DNA from: JABSSA01 sp039984715
Lineage (GTDB): Bacteria > Pseudomonadota > Alphaproteobacteria > Rhodobacterales > Rhodobacteraceae
Length of the DNA: 64,000 nt
Assembly (NCBI GenBank): GCA_039984715.1
Contig: JBDWUA010000004.1
Coordinates: 372,001 to 436,000, forward strand
Direction of reading: 5' to 3'
The notes under the pieces were generated by a model. It saw nothing but the letters and a program-made list of their open reading frames with translations, had not been told where the DNA came from and did not search any database. Below are positions 37,293-44,791 of this stretch, piece after piece. Position 1 is the stretch's first letter. Each line of letters begins with the position of its first letter. The position numbers and the translations under genes were made by a program.

Positions 37293-38870
37293 TCAATACC
37301 CCAATGCGCACCCATCTTTGCGCGGATCAGACGCGCCTTCCAGAACACCTTCGGGATTGATGCGAATGGCTTGCGCCCCGCCGATGGGCGTTTCGGGGAT
37401 GACGACATCATGCCCTAAATCGACCAATTCCGTCCGCACGTCATCGCTGTAACCGCGTTCGACCTTCATTTGCCCATTGTCCGAAAAACAGCGGGGGGCG
37501 TCGATTGCCGTTTGTGGGTCCATGCCATGATCGACCAGATTGCTGACAAATCGCGCGTGGCCATTGGGTTGGTAGGCGCCGCCCATCACACCAAAGGGCA
37601 TCAAAGGCGCGTCGTTTTCCATCAAAAGGCCGGGGATGATCGTGTGCATTGGACGTTTGCCGCCCTTCAATTCGTTTGGATGGCCTTCGTCCAAGGTGAA
37701 ACCGGCACCGCGGTTTTGTAACAAAATGCCAAATTTCTCAGACGCGATTCCCGACCCAAAGCCGTGAAAGACCGAATAGATCAACGAAACGGACATGCCG
37801 TCGCTATCAACACAAGTGATGTAAATCGTATCCTTATGCACCGATTCCGACAACGGTGCTGCGCTTGGCATGGCACGTTTTGGATCGATAAGGGCTGCCA
37901 AAGACTTCGCCGTATCAACCGACAACATGTGATCCAACCGCGTTGTGTAATCCATGTCCGCGATGAATCGGTTGCGCGCGTCATAGGCCAACTTGGCAAT
38001 CTCTGCCTCGATATGGGCGCGTTCAGATCCAAACGGGTCCATGCTGGCCATATCAAACTGGGCCATCATATTCAGCATCAGATTGGCCGTCGCCCCTTGG
38101 CCGTTGGGCGGATGCTCTAGCAAGGTCACACCCTTGTAAGGTCCGCCAACAGGGTCGGTTTCTGTGCAGGCCGTGCGGGCAAAATCGTCAGCTGTGTGCA
38201 GACCCCCTGCATCATTTAGGGTCGCAATCATATCCTCTGCGATTTCACCGCTGTAAAATGCGTCGCGTCCGTCTTTGGCCAACGCTTGCAACACTTTGAC
38301 TTGGGCGGGAAAGCGGACAGTTTGACCGGTTTTGGGCGCAGAACCGTTCACAAGGAAATGGTCGCGCGCAGCACCTTTCAAGACTTTCTCGTCTTTGGCC
38401 CAGTCAAACGCAACGCGTGGCGCAACCGGTATCCCGCTTTCGCCATAGTGAATAGCCGGTGCCAAAAGTACATCCAAACCCAGAACGCCAACGGTATCCG
38501 ACAACCAGCAAAAGGCGTCGATTGCGCCGGGAACGGTGACGGCGTGCGCGCTTGATACGGGGACAGTGGTTTCGCCGGCTTGCCTGAGTTGCGCCGCATC
38601 TTGTGCGGCGGGTGCGCGGCCGGATCCATTCAAAGCGCGGACTTTTCCAGTGCTGGAATCAGTCCACAACACAAAACAATCGCCGCCTATGCCCGTCATC
38701 TGAGGTTCGCACAGCCCCAGAAGAATAGCGCCTGCAATCGCCGCATCCATGGCATTGCCGCCCCGCTTCATAATGTCGACCGCAGTCTGCGCCGCCAATG
38801 GGTGAGACGTCGCGCACATGCCATTTGTTGCAAATACGGGGGAACGGCCGGGTAAATGTAGATCGCGCAT
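37293..38870 (-). CDS. Gamma-glutamyltransferase family protein
   Basis: A 525-residue Ntn-hydrolase of the gamma-glutamyltranspeptidase family. Order: MCATSHPLAAQTAVDIMKRG with the helix at the start, GGDCFVLW, the maturation site near HKDTIYITCVDSDGMSVSLI (the Thr after KD is the expected self-processing nucleophile), and NRGAGFTLDEGHPNELKGGK near the end. No signal peptide is seen, so it may be cytoplasmic; members of this subgroup act on gamma-glutamyl compounds or as cephalosporin or other acylases. The large-subunit residues that bind the gamma-glutamyl group cannot be confirmed by eye. Upstream lies a long inverted repeat. Confidence 0.88.
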   Translation of the reverse strand: MRDLHLPGRSPVFATNGMCATSHPLAAQTAVDIMKRGGNAMDAAIAGAILLGLCEPQMTGIGGDCFVLWTDSSTGKVRALNGSGRAPAAQDAAQLRQAGETTVPVSSAHAVTVPGAIDAFCWLSDTVGVLGLDVLLAPAIHYGESGIPVAPRVAFDWAKDEKVLKGAARDHFLVNGSAPKTGQTVRFPAQVKVLQALAKDGRDAFYSGEIAEDMIATLNDAGGLHTADDFARTACTETDPVGGPYKGVTLLEHPPNGQGATANLMLNMMAQFDMASMDPFGSERAHIEAEIAKLAYDARNRFIADMDYTTRLDHMLSVDTAKSLAALIDPKRAMPSAAPLSESVHKDTIYITCVDSDGMSVSLIYSVFHGFGSGIASEKFGILLQNRGAGFTLDEGHPNELKGGKRPMHTIIPGLLMENDAPLMPFGVMGGAYQPNGHARFVSNLVDHGMDPQTAIDAPRCFSDNGQMKVERGYSDDVRTELVDLGHDVVIPETPIGGAQAIRINPEGVLEGASDPRKDGCALGY

Positions 38871-39195
38871 ATATATCCCTAACTGTGCTCGTCAGACTGC
38901 AGGCTACTCTGCTGTCTGGCAAGGTCCAGTCGTTTTCGCAAATTTTAGGGAGAAGTTCCTCGGTGCCGGGCACTGGGTGGGGGCAAAATAACCCGACACC
39001 GAGGGAAGCTATATGCAGCTACACGAACTGTATGCACCCCAATCGAGGCAACTTTGTGCCTTCTCAGTGGTACTTTTGGGGAAATGAATTTGTGACGTTG
39101 GCGCGCACGAAAAAACCACGAGACGGGGCTTTAGGTCATCTGGGTGAGCATTTTTGGTGATCAAATGGACGCACTGAATGTGCAAGTCCATTGGA
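38871..39195. other. Intergenic region with a long inverted repeat
   Basis: 325 bases between the end of the anti-sigma gene and the start of the ggt-like gene, both on the minus strand. It contains the inverted repeat at 38958-39004. I see no credible gene. It must hold the promoter of the ggt-like gene. Confidence 0.5.
38958..39004. repeat. Inverted repeat with 13-nt arms
   Basis: Arms CCTCGGTGCCGGG and CCCGACACCGAGG match with one mismatch around a 21-base loop rich in G (on +). No T-tract follows on either strand. It could be a leader hairpin of the ggt-like gene, a terminator of the anti-sigma operon, or an operator. Confidence 0.55.
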
Positions 39196-39678
39196 TCAAA
39201 CGGTTTCATCCTTGATGCCAACAATAATGCGGAGCTTTAGGTGGTTTTCCCATCCAAGCCGCTTGTATTCAACATCCTTGGCCAGATCCTTGATCAAGAA
39301 CCAACCAAACCCGCCTTCGGGCAAATCAAAAAGGTCGACATCTACTTGTGCAGGCGCGCCAAGGGGCAGCTTGCCATCCGGCATTCCCAATCCTTCATCC
39401 ACAACAGTCAGATGCAAACCGTCGGATTTGTGTGTGGCTCGGATACGTATGGGCCCCGCAGGGCTGCCTTCTGGATAGGCGTGTTCGACAATATTGTTCA
39501 ACGCTTCCGCCATGACTAATTCGACCGCCCCGCTTTCTTCGGGGGCGAGATCCAGTGGCTTTAACGCCGTTTGCAGTTTTTCCAATGCCGTCCGGACAGC
39601 CATTTCGCCGCTGGTGACCGAAATATTCACTGCTTTAATGGGGCGAGGCATGACGGGTTTCTTCTTGAAGATGGACAA
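39196..39678 (-). CDS. Anti-sigma factor-type ATP-binding protein (RsbW/SpoIIAB-like)
   Basis: A 160-residue GHKL ATPase domain: VELVMAEALNNIVEHAYP is the N-box, VVDEGLGMPDG the G1 box, and GGFGWFLIKDLAKDVEY the G2 region. Proteins of this family are serine kinases or anti-sigma factors in partner-switching systems; they phosphorylate a STAS protein like the one encoded just upstream. The start is TTG directly after the STAS stop, with GGAA in front; ATG at 39651 is the alternative. No PP2C phosphatase or matching sigma factor lies in the window. Confidence 0.85.
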   Translation of the reverse strand: MSIFKKKPVMPRPIKAVNISVTSGEMAVRTALEKLQTALKPLDLAPEESGAVELVMAEALNNIVEHAYPEGSPAGPIRIRATHKSDGLHLTVVDEGLGMPDGKLPLGAPAQVDVDLFDLPEGGFGWFLIKDLAKDVEYKRLGWENHLKLRIIVGIKDETV

Positions 39679-40017
39679 TTAATTCCGCAGATCGTTTAGA
39701 GCGCTATCCAGTGTCGTGAAAAGCGGAAAAACACTGTCCATCCGCGTCAATCGGAACACTTTTTCGACGGTGGGGGTTAACCCTGCAAGGGCCAGTTTTC
39801 GGTCACGTCCCATCTGCTTCATCGACGCGACAATCGCGCCTAAGCCACTGGAATCAATGAACTGTACCTCACTTAAATCCAAAACAACCACACCTGATCC
39901 TGATTCAGTTTGAGTGCGCATTGCATCCTTGAATTCAATCGCGACAGCTGCGTCTATTCTGGTGTCGCTGACAGACACGATTTGCAAACTGTTTTCTGTT
40001 CGGCTGGTCAAATTCAT
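39679..40017 (-). CDS. STAS-domain anti-anti-sigma factor
   Basis: A 112-residue STAS domain (SpoIIAA/RsbV-like). The motif VVLDLSEVQFIDSSGLGAIV includes the serine that is phosphorylated by the partner kinase (in DSSG). The next gene is that kinase-like partner, with no gap, so the two are one operon. Together they form the core of a partner-switching control whose output, sigma factor or other target, is elsewhere. Divergent from the thiolase gene. Confidence 0.9.
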   Translation of the reverse strand: MNLTSRTENSLQIVSVSDTRIDAAVAIEFKDAMRTQTESGSGVVVLDLSEVQFIDSSGLGAIVASMKQMGRDRKLALAGLTPTVEKVFRLTRMDSVFPLFTTLDSALNDLRN

Positions 40018-40101
40018 GGCCCGACCCTTGCAATCTTTGACTGGAACCCGTGTTTAGTCCGCAAATCGTTACTAATTCATGAGCATCCAAGGGAGAAAAA
40101 C

Positions 40102-41274
40102 ATGACAGATGTGGTAATTTCAGGCGCCATGCGGACTCCGATGGGTGGATTTCAAGGCGAATTGTCACCAATGACAGCGCCCGAACTGGGCGGCAGCGCA
40201 ATCAAGAGCGCCCTTGCCGATGCAAAATTGACGACAGTGGACGAAGTGTTGATGGGCTGTGTTTTGTCCGCAGGTCAGGGACAAGCCCCGGCGCGACAGG
40301 CCAGCTTTGCCGCCGGTTTGGGCGAAGAGGTGCCCGCCACGACACTTAATAAAATGTGCGGTTCAGGTATGAAGGCCGCGATGATCGCGTTTGATCAGAT
40401 TGCGTTGGGACATGCCGACACGATGATAGCGGGCGGTATGGAAAGCATGACCAACGCGCCCTACCTTTTGCCAAAATTGCGCGGTGGGGCCCGTTTGGGG
40501 CATGGGCAGGTGATCGACCACATGTTCTTGGATGGTCTTGAAGATGCCTATGACACAGGGCGTTTGATGGGCACCTTTGCCGAAGATTGCGCCGAATCCT
40601 ACCAATTCACCCGCGAAACGCAGGACAAATTTGCACTGACCTCGCTTAGTCGCGCACAAGCCGCCGCTGAAAACGGGTCTTTCGCTGACGAGATTGCGAC
40701 GCTTGAGGTGCAAACACGCAAAGGCAGCGTGGCAATTGATGCAGATGAACAACCTCAATCGGCGCGTCCAGACAAAATCCCGCATTTGAAACCCGCATTT
40801 CGCAAAGGCGGCACAGTCACGGCGGCCAATTCCAGCTCAATCTCGGATGGAGCAGCGGCTTTGGTTTTGGCGTCATCTCAAGCCGCAGAGGCTCAAGGCC
40901 TGCGTGTACGTGCCAAAATCGTCGGCCACGCAAGCCACGCTCAGGCCCCCGGCTTGTTCACGACGGCCCCTGTTCCAGCCGCACAGAAATTGTTGGACCG
41001 TATCGGGTGGTCAAAAGTGGATGTTGATCTGTGGGAGGTGAACGAAGCGTTTGCCGTCGTGCCCTTGGCTTTCATGCACGAAATGGACCTGAGCCATGAT
41101 GTCGTGAACGTAAACGGTGGCGCCTGCGCTTTGGGCCATCCTATTGGCGCGTCGGGTGCGCGGATCATTGTGACCTTGTTGAACGCACTGGAAAAACGCG
41201 ACCTAAAGCGGGGGGTGGCGGCCATTTGCATCGGCGGCGGTGAAGGCACAGCCATCGCAATCGAACGGGTTTAA
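40102..41274 (+). CDS. Acetyl-CoA C-acyltransferase (thiolase)
   Basis: A 390-residue thiolase of normal length. Active-site Cys86 in LNKMCGSGMKA, the catalytic His in GGACALGHPIGASGARI and the second Cys in AICIGGGEGTA are all present, as is VVISGAMRTPMGGF at the start. It joins or splits acetyl-CoA units: a biosynthetic acetoacetyl-CoA thiolase (PHB, leucine breakdown) or a degradative one. The sequence does not decide. AGGGAG precedes the start. The next gene follows by 7 bases. Confidence 0.93.
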   Translation: MTDVVISGAMRTPMGGFQGELSPMTAPELGGSAIKSALADAKLTTVDEVLMGCVLSAGQGQAPARQASFAAGLGEEVPATTLNKMCGSGMKAAMIAFDQIALGHADTMIAGGMESMTNAPYLLPKLRGGARLGHGQVIDHMFLDGLEDAYDTGRLMGTFAEDCAESYQFTRETQDKFALTSLSRAQAAAENGSFADEIATLEVQTRKGSVAIDADEQPQSARPDKIPHLKPAFRKGGTVTAANSSSISDGAAALVLASSQAAEAQGLRVRAKIVGHASHAQAPGLFTTAPVPAAQKLLDRIGWSKVDVDLWEVNEAFAVVPLAFMHEMDLSHDVVNVNGGACALGHPIGASGARIIVTLLNALEKRDLKRGVAAICIGGGEGTAIAIERV

Positions 41275-41281
41275 CATCGAA

Positions 41282-41731
41282 ATGTTGGATTATGACACAC
41301 TTGCCAAGACAATCACGTCACTGACCGAAGGTGAAACGGATCAAGTCGCGCTAATGGCGACGGTTGCCTGTGAAGTGCACCATTCCGACCCACGTTTCGA
41401 CTGGACTGGATTCTATCGGGTTACGGCCCCAGAGATGTTAAAGATCGGCCCGTATCAGGGCGGACATGGATGCCTGCAAATCCCCTTTTCCAAAGGCGTG
41501 TGCGGCGCTGCGGCCCGGACTGGGGACATTCAATTGGTGCCCGATGTTGATGCATTTCCTGACCACATTGCCTGTGCGTCGTCGACGCAATCCGAATTGG
41601 TTCTGCCGGTTCACACCAAAGACGGTCATTTGATCGCGGTGTTCGATATCGACAGCGATCTACCGAATGCGTTTACGGAAAATGATGCCCAGAAACTGGC
41701 GGGTATCCTACAGAGCGTTTTTGCCAGATAG
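41282..41731 (+). CDS. msrC: Free methionine-(R)-sulfoxide reductase (GAF domain)
   Basis: A 149-residue GAF protein of the fRMsr family. The three key cysteines are in place: Cys64 (HGCLQIPF), Cys74 (KGVCGAAA) and Cys98 (HIACASS); the last is the catalytic one in known enzymes. The motif IGPYQGGHG and the end SQ-SELVLPV region match the family. It reduces free methionine-R-sulfoxide to methionine. The link to the methyl-transfer genes further on may be chance. Seven bases after the thiolase gene, so likely co-transcribed. Confidence 0.88.
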   Translation: MLDYDTLAKTITSLTEGETDQVALMATVACEVHHSDPRFDWTGFYRVTAPEMLKIGPYQGGHGCLQIPFSKGVCGAAARTGDIQLVPDVDAFPDHIACASSTQSELVLPVHTKDGHLIAVFDIDSDLPNAFTENDAQKLAGILQSVFAR

Positions 41732-41737
41732 GGGCAA

Positions 41738-42118
41738 TTACAGCTTAGGAATGTCGTCGGACAAGTCGTAATAATCGCCTTTGTCCGCTGTAAAGATGTG
41801 CTTTTTGATCCGTTGACCTGTTGGACCGTCGATTGCACCCAATGAAAAACTCATGCCGTCTTCGTCATGCGCTTTCCAGAATAAAAAGCAGCCGCATGTT
41901 GGACAAAACCCGCGCTTGGCCTGTTGGCTGGCTTCGTACCATTGCGCCTCGCCGGTGATTTCGAAATCCGTGATGGCCGCGTATCCTGATGCCCAATGGT
42001 GTCCGGACTGCTTTCGACATTGCCCGCAATGACACGCGCTGTTGCGTTCTTCATCGCTATAGACTGAAAACCTGACGCGTCCACAGTTGCAACTGCCCAA
42101 TAGTTTTGTGCCAGTCAT
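41738..42118 (-). CDS. GFA (CENP-V/GFA) domain protein
   Basis: A 126-residue zinc protein of the GFA family. Pairs of cysteines are seen in GSCNCGRVRF, ACHCGQCRKQSG and FCPTCGCF, binding two zinc ions. The family is named for glutathione-dependent formaldehyde activation, but most members have no proven role. The start at 42118 follows AAGGA; a longer reading to 42172 is less likely. Convergent with the methionine sulfoxide reductase gene, 6 bases away. Confidence 0.88.
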   Translation of the reverse strand: MTGTKLLGSCNCGRVRFSVYSDEERNSACHCGQCRKQSGHHWASGYAAITDFEITGEAQWYEASQQAKRGFCPTCGCFLFWKAHDEDGMSFSLGAIDGPTGQRIKKHIFTADKGDYYDLSDDIPKL

Positions 42119-42497
42119 CTTGTCGTCCTTTGCGGGCGTTTGAATTCGCTCATCCCATAAATGCCAAGTCACTCAGCCCCGGTCAATCGGGCGTTTTGTG
42201 GGGCGGTGGGTTGCGATGAAACTACTTCATGGACTTTCCGGCGTCCGATCAACGAACCGCGTCAGGAAGTATAAACCGACGTTTCATAATTCCTGACCCA
42301 GACCGGACATCTCATTAGATATGGTGCCTAGGTCAGATTTAGGTGCCGTTTGACTTGAGCAGATGAATGACCGATTTGCGAAACTTCGGTCTGCTTAGGT
42401 CAAGCATTGTTATTCTATATAGACGGTCGGTTTTCAGTCTTAGGGACCCCAGTTGAGGCCCCTAAACTATCTTCAATCAGCGAGTTGCGCAGCCGCG
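42119..42497. other. Intergenic region between GFA and second VPLPA gene
   Basis: About 380 bases. Only a weak stem-loop (TTAGGGACC with GGCCCCTAA, 42440-42465, one wobble pair) is seen, with no T-tract, just after the VPLPA gene on its strand. No credible gene was found. Confidence 0.4.
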
Positions 42498-43067
42498 TTA
42501 TGCGCGCTTTCTGCGCCGAAGAACGACCAGAGAAAGGCCCATCGCGCCGACAAGCAAGGGCAACGACCCGGGAAGTGGAACCGCCGCCACTGAACCGGCG
42601 CTAAGCGTGACCGTGTTATTTCCGAATTCAGCGACCGTTCCGAAGTTCAAGGCCAAGTCGGCTAATGTTGTTGAGTTTGCCGTCCAAACAAAATCAATAG
42701 AAGAGCCCGACGTATACCCCGTGTTCAGCCCCAGGAACCCTTGATTGCCAAAGTTCAGACCCTGAACAAAAAAGTTGTCACCAGAGATCGAATTGAAATT
42801 AATAGAGCTCCCGTTCAAAGGTGTGAACAGGACCGTCAATGACGTGCTTTGGTTAGAACCTGACAAGCCACCAAAAAAGTTGAACTGACTTTTAGAGAGG
42901 TTGAGACTGCTACCGCCGAGCGACCCCAACCCTGTCAAGTCTACTGAACCAGAGCCAGTAAAGATGACATTTCCGGCGTCTTCAGTTGCAAGAATGTCCA
43001 ATGTTGCCGCATGAACCTGCACCGACAGAAAAAGCGTCGCGAGGGCAGTATAAAATATTTTCAGCAT
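42498..43067 (-). CDS. VPLPA-CTERM protein, small
   Basis: A 189-residue exported protein. Signal peptide MLKIFYTALATLFLSVQVHA, then a Ser/Asn/Gly-rich beta domain, ending in VPLPGSLPLLVGAMGLSLVV and RRRKRA: a VPLPA-type motif (with G for A), a membrane helix and a basic tail. It should be handled by the same exosortase as the other two such proteins here. The core domain matches no family I can name. AGGAA precedes the start. Single gene. Confidence 0.82.
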   Translation of the reverse strand: MLKIFYTALATLFLSVQVHAATLDILATEDAGNVIFTGSGSVDLTGLGSLGGSSLNLSKSQFNFFGGLSGSNQSTSLTVLFTPLNGSSINFNSISGDNFFVQGLNFGNQGFLGLNTGYTSGSSIDFVWTANSTTLADLALNFGTVAEFGNNTVTLSAGSVAAVPLPGSLPLLVGAMGLSLVVLRRRKRA

Positions 43068-43537
43068 GTTCAGTTCCTAATTTGCATTGCCCGGACGTTA
43101 GCATCACTTTTTTCAGTTCAAGGACATCTTGAACTATGCCCGAATGATCCCTGATTGGATCAGAGCCTTAATCATTTTCTCCTTCCACGTTGGCCGCTTC
43201 CTTGTGTTGTGCCGACGATTATTCGTTTCGTGTGATCTTGGCCGAAACCACACGATGGAGTTCAGGATTGCGACCTTCGATCAGCGTGGAGCATTTGAAA
43301 GTCTGGGCCTAAACCGGGCATTTTCTGCGAGCCGTGCTAAGGGCAGCTTCGTAGATGCTCTATTGTCTGGGTTAACAAGCGATGAACAGGTCAAAGCAAT
43401 CGGCTGTTGCAAGCCTGCGTGATGGAAGCTTTTTGGTGAATGCCCACCTCGCGGTAATGAAAAAAACATTGGAAATTTCATCAGAATCGGTGAATGGTGA
43501 AAATTGACAGTCAAATTTCACGCGATCCGAGGACGTT
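43068..43537. other. Long intergenic region upstream of XRE-cupin regulator
   Basis: 470 bases. Frames of 77-97 codons stay open on both strands (about 43129-43514) but start codons, ribosome sites and residue patterns do not look like a gene. The last 60 bases hold the regulator's palindrome and ribosome site. Confidence 0.45.
43498..43520. promoter_or_regulatory. 23-bp near-perfect palindrome, candidate operator of the XRE-cupin regulator
   Basis: TGAAAATTGAC-A-GTCAAATTTCA reads the same on both strands apart from one pair. It ends 17 bases before the regulator start codon and close to its ribosome site. XRE-family dimers bind such dyads, so it is probably where the regulator controls its own operon. 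A half-site-like GAAATTTCA lies about 20 bases further upstream (43472-43480). Confidence 0.6.
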
Positions 43538-44098
43538 TTGAACTCACATCCGCAGACATTAGGCGCCGATCTCAGGGCATTGCGTAAGTCACGTGGACTG
43601 ACGTTGACGGATATGGCGGTGGCGATGGATCGGTCTGTGGGCTGGATGAGCCAGATTGAAAGAGACCTGTCCGAGCCGACTTTGAGTGACCTTGAACAAC
43701 TGGCCGATACGCTGGATGTTTCGGTGACGACGCTGTCGCAAAACGCGGTGGATGTCGCCGAGGAAGAAGGGTTCATTGTCCGCAAGACGGCGCGTCGTGG
43801 CATCGGTTCGCGGGCGCAGGGCTTGGCGGAAGAATTGCTATCACCGGACCTGACGGATGACTTTGAAATGGTGCATTCGACATTTGAACCGGGGTCGGGG
43901 CTTGTTGATCCGGTGATGCGGCCCACCCAAGAAGTGGGGTATCTTGTTTCGGGCATGTTGGACCTGACCATCGGGACCCGCAGTTTCACAATCCATCCGG
44001 GCGACAGTTTCCGCATTCGCGGCGAACCATTCTTGTGGTCGAACCCATACGAAACCTCTGCTGTTGCGATCTGGGTTATCGCGCCCCCGGTGTATTGA
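43538..44098 (+). CDS. XRE-family regulator with C-terminal cupin
   Basis: A 186-residue regulator. Residues 5-65 are a helix-turn-helix of the XRE type (LRALRKSRGLTLTDMAVAMD, SVGWMSQIERDLSEPTLSDL). Residues 110-185 form a cupin barrel (PGSGLVDPVMRPTQEVGYLV, IHPGDSFRIRGE), which often senses a small metabolite. The start codon is TTG, with GAGG five bases before it. The stop overlaps the start of the LysE gene (TGATG), and the methylglycine genes follow on the same strand. It probably controls that operon and responds to one of its substrates. Confidence 0.9.
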   Translation: MNSHPQTLGADLRALRKSRGLTLTDMAVAMDRSVGWMSQIERDLSEPTLSDLEQLADTLDVSVTTLSQNAVDVAEEEGFIVRKTARRGIGSRAQGLAEELLSPDLTDDFEMVHSTFEPGSGLVDPVMRPTQEVGYLVSGMLDLTIGTRSFTIHPGDSFRIRGEPFLWSNPYETSAVAIWVIAPPVY

Positions 44099-44721
44099 TG
44101 ACGTTTGAGGGGTGGATCATATTCGCGCTGTTCTGGGTTGTCTTTGTGACGACGCCGGGCCCCAATGCGGTCAACTGCATTCAAAACGGCATGACGATTG
44201 GATTTCGCCGCGCGATGATTGGCGTGCTTGCGATCCTGACACAGGCGACAGGTTTTCTGATCCTGAGCGCCTTTGGCATCACTGGCCTGATCGCCGCATC
44301 GCCTCAGGCGTTTATCATCGCCAAATACATCGGAGCTGCGTTCCTGATCTATCTGGGCATTCGTGGCTGGATGAACGCGCGCAAGCCGTTGCGCATTGAC
44401 GGGCTAAGCGACCAGTCGATTTATTTCCGCGCGCTGGCCATCGCCACGATCAATCCAAAATCTGTCGCAGGGTATCTGGCGGCGTTTTCGCAATTCGTGC
44501 AACCGGATCGGCCGATTTGGGATCAGATGTGGCTGATCATGCCAACGGCTTTGACGATCACAGCACTAAGCTACACCGGGTTCACAATCATGGGTGTCAT
44601 GCTGGGTCGTATGGCATTGGGGGCGGTCGCGAATGTTTGGTTCCGTCGCGTGATGTCGATCTGCTTTATCATCTACGGTCTGTTGCTGGGGGCAAGCAGT
44701 GTTCCGACGCGAACGGCCTAA
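44098..44721 (+). CDS. LysE-family transporter
   Basis: A 207-residue membrane protein with about six helices. The start FWVVFVTTPGPNAVNCIQNG and the following GFRRAMIGVLAILTQATGFL match the LysE/RhtB family of amino-acid exporters. It overlaps the regulator gene by one base, so they are translated together. In this setting it may export excess glycine, methionine or a methylated amino acid. The substrate is not determinable by sequence. Confidence 0.9.
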   Translation: MTFEGWIIFALFWVVFVTTPGPNAVNCIQNGMTIGFRRAMIGVLAILTQATGFLILSAFGITGLIAASPQAFIIAKYIGAAFLIYLGIRGWMNARKPLRIDGLSDQSIYFRALAIATINPKSVAGYLAAFSQFVQPDRPIWDQMWLIMPTALTITALSYTGFTIMGVMLGRMALGAVANVWFRRVMSICFIIYGLLLGASSVPTRTA

Positions 44722-44791
44722 GGAAACCAAGACCAAGACGCTTCGGCTTTGATGCATATGCGGGGCCACCCCGCGAGAAAGGGAGTAACAC

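Noticed and set aside
43129..43514. Possible small genes of 77-97 codons on both strands
   Set aside because: No ribosome sites, poor residue patterns, and the two frames overlap each other.
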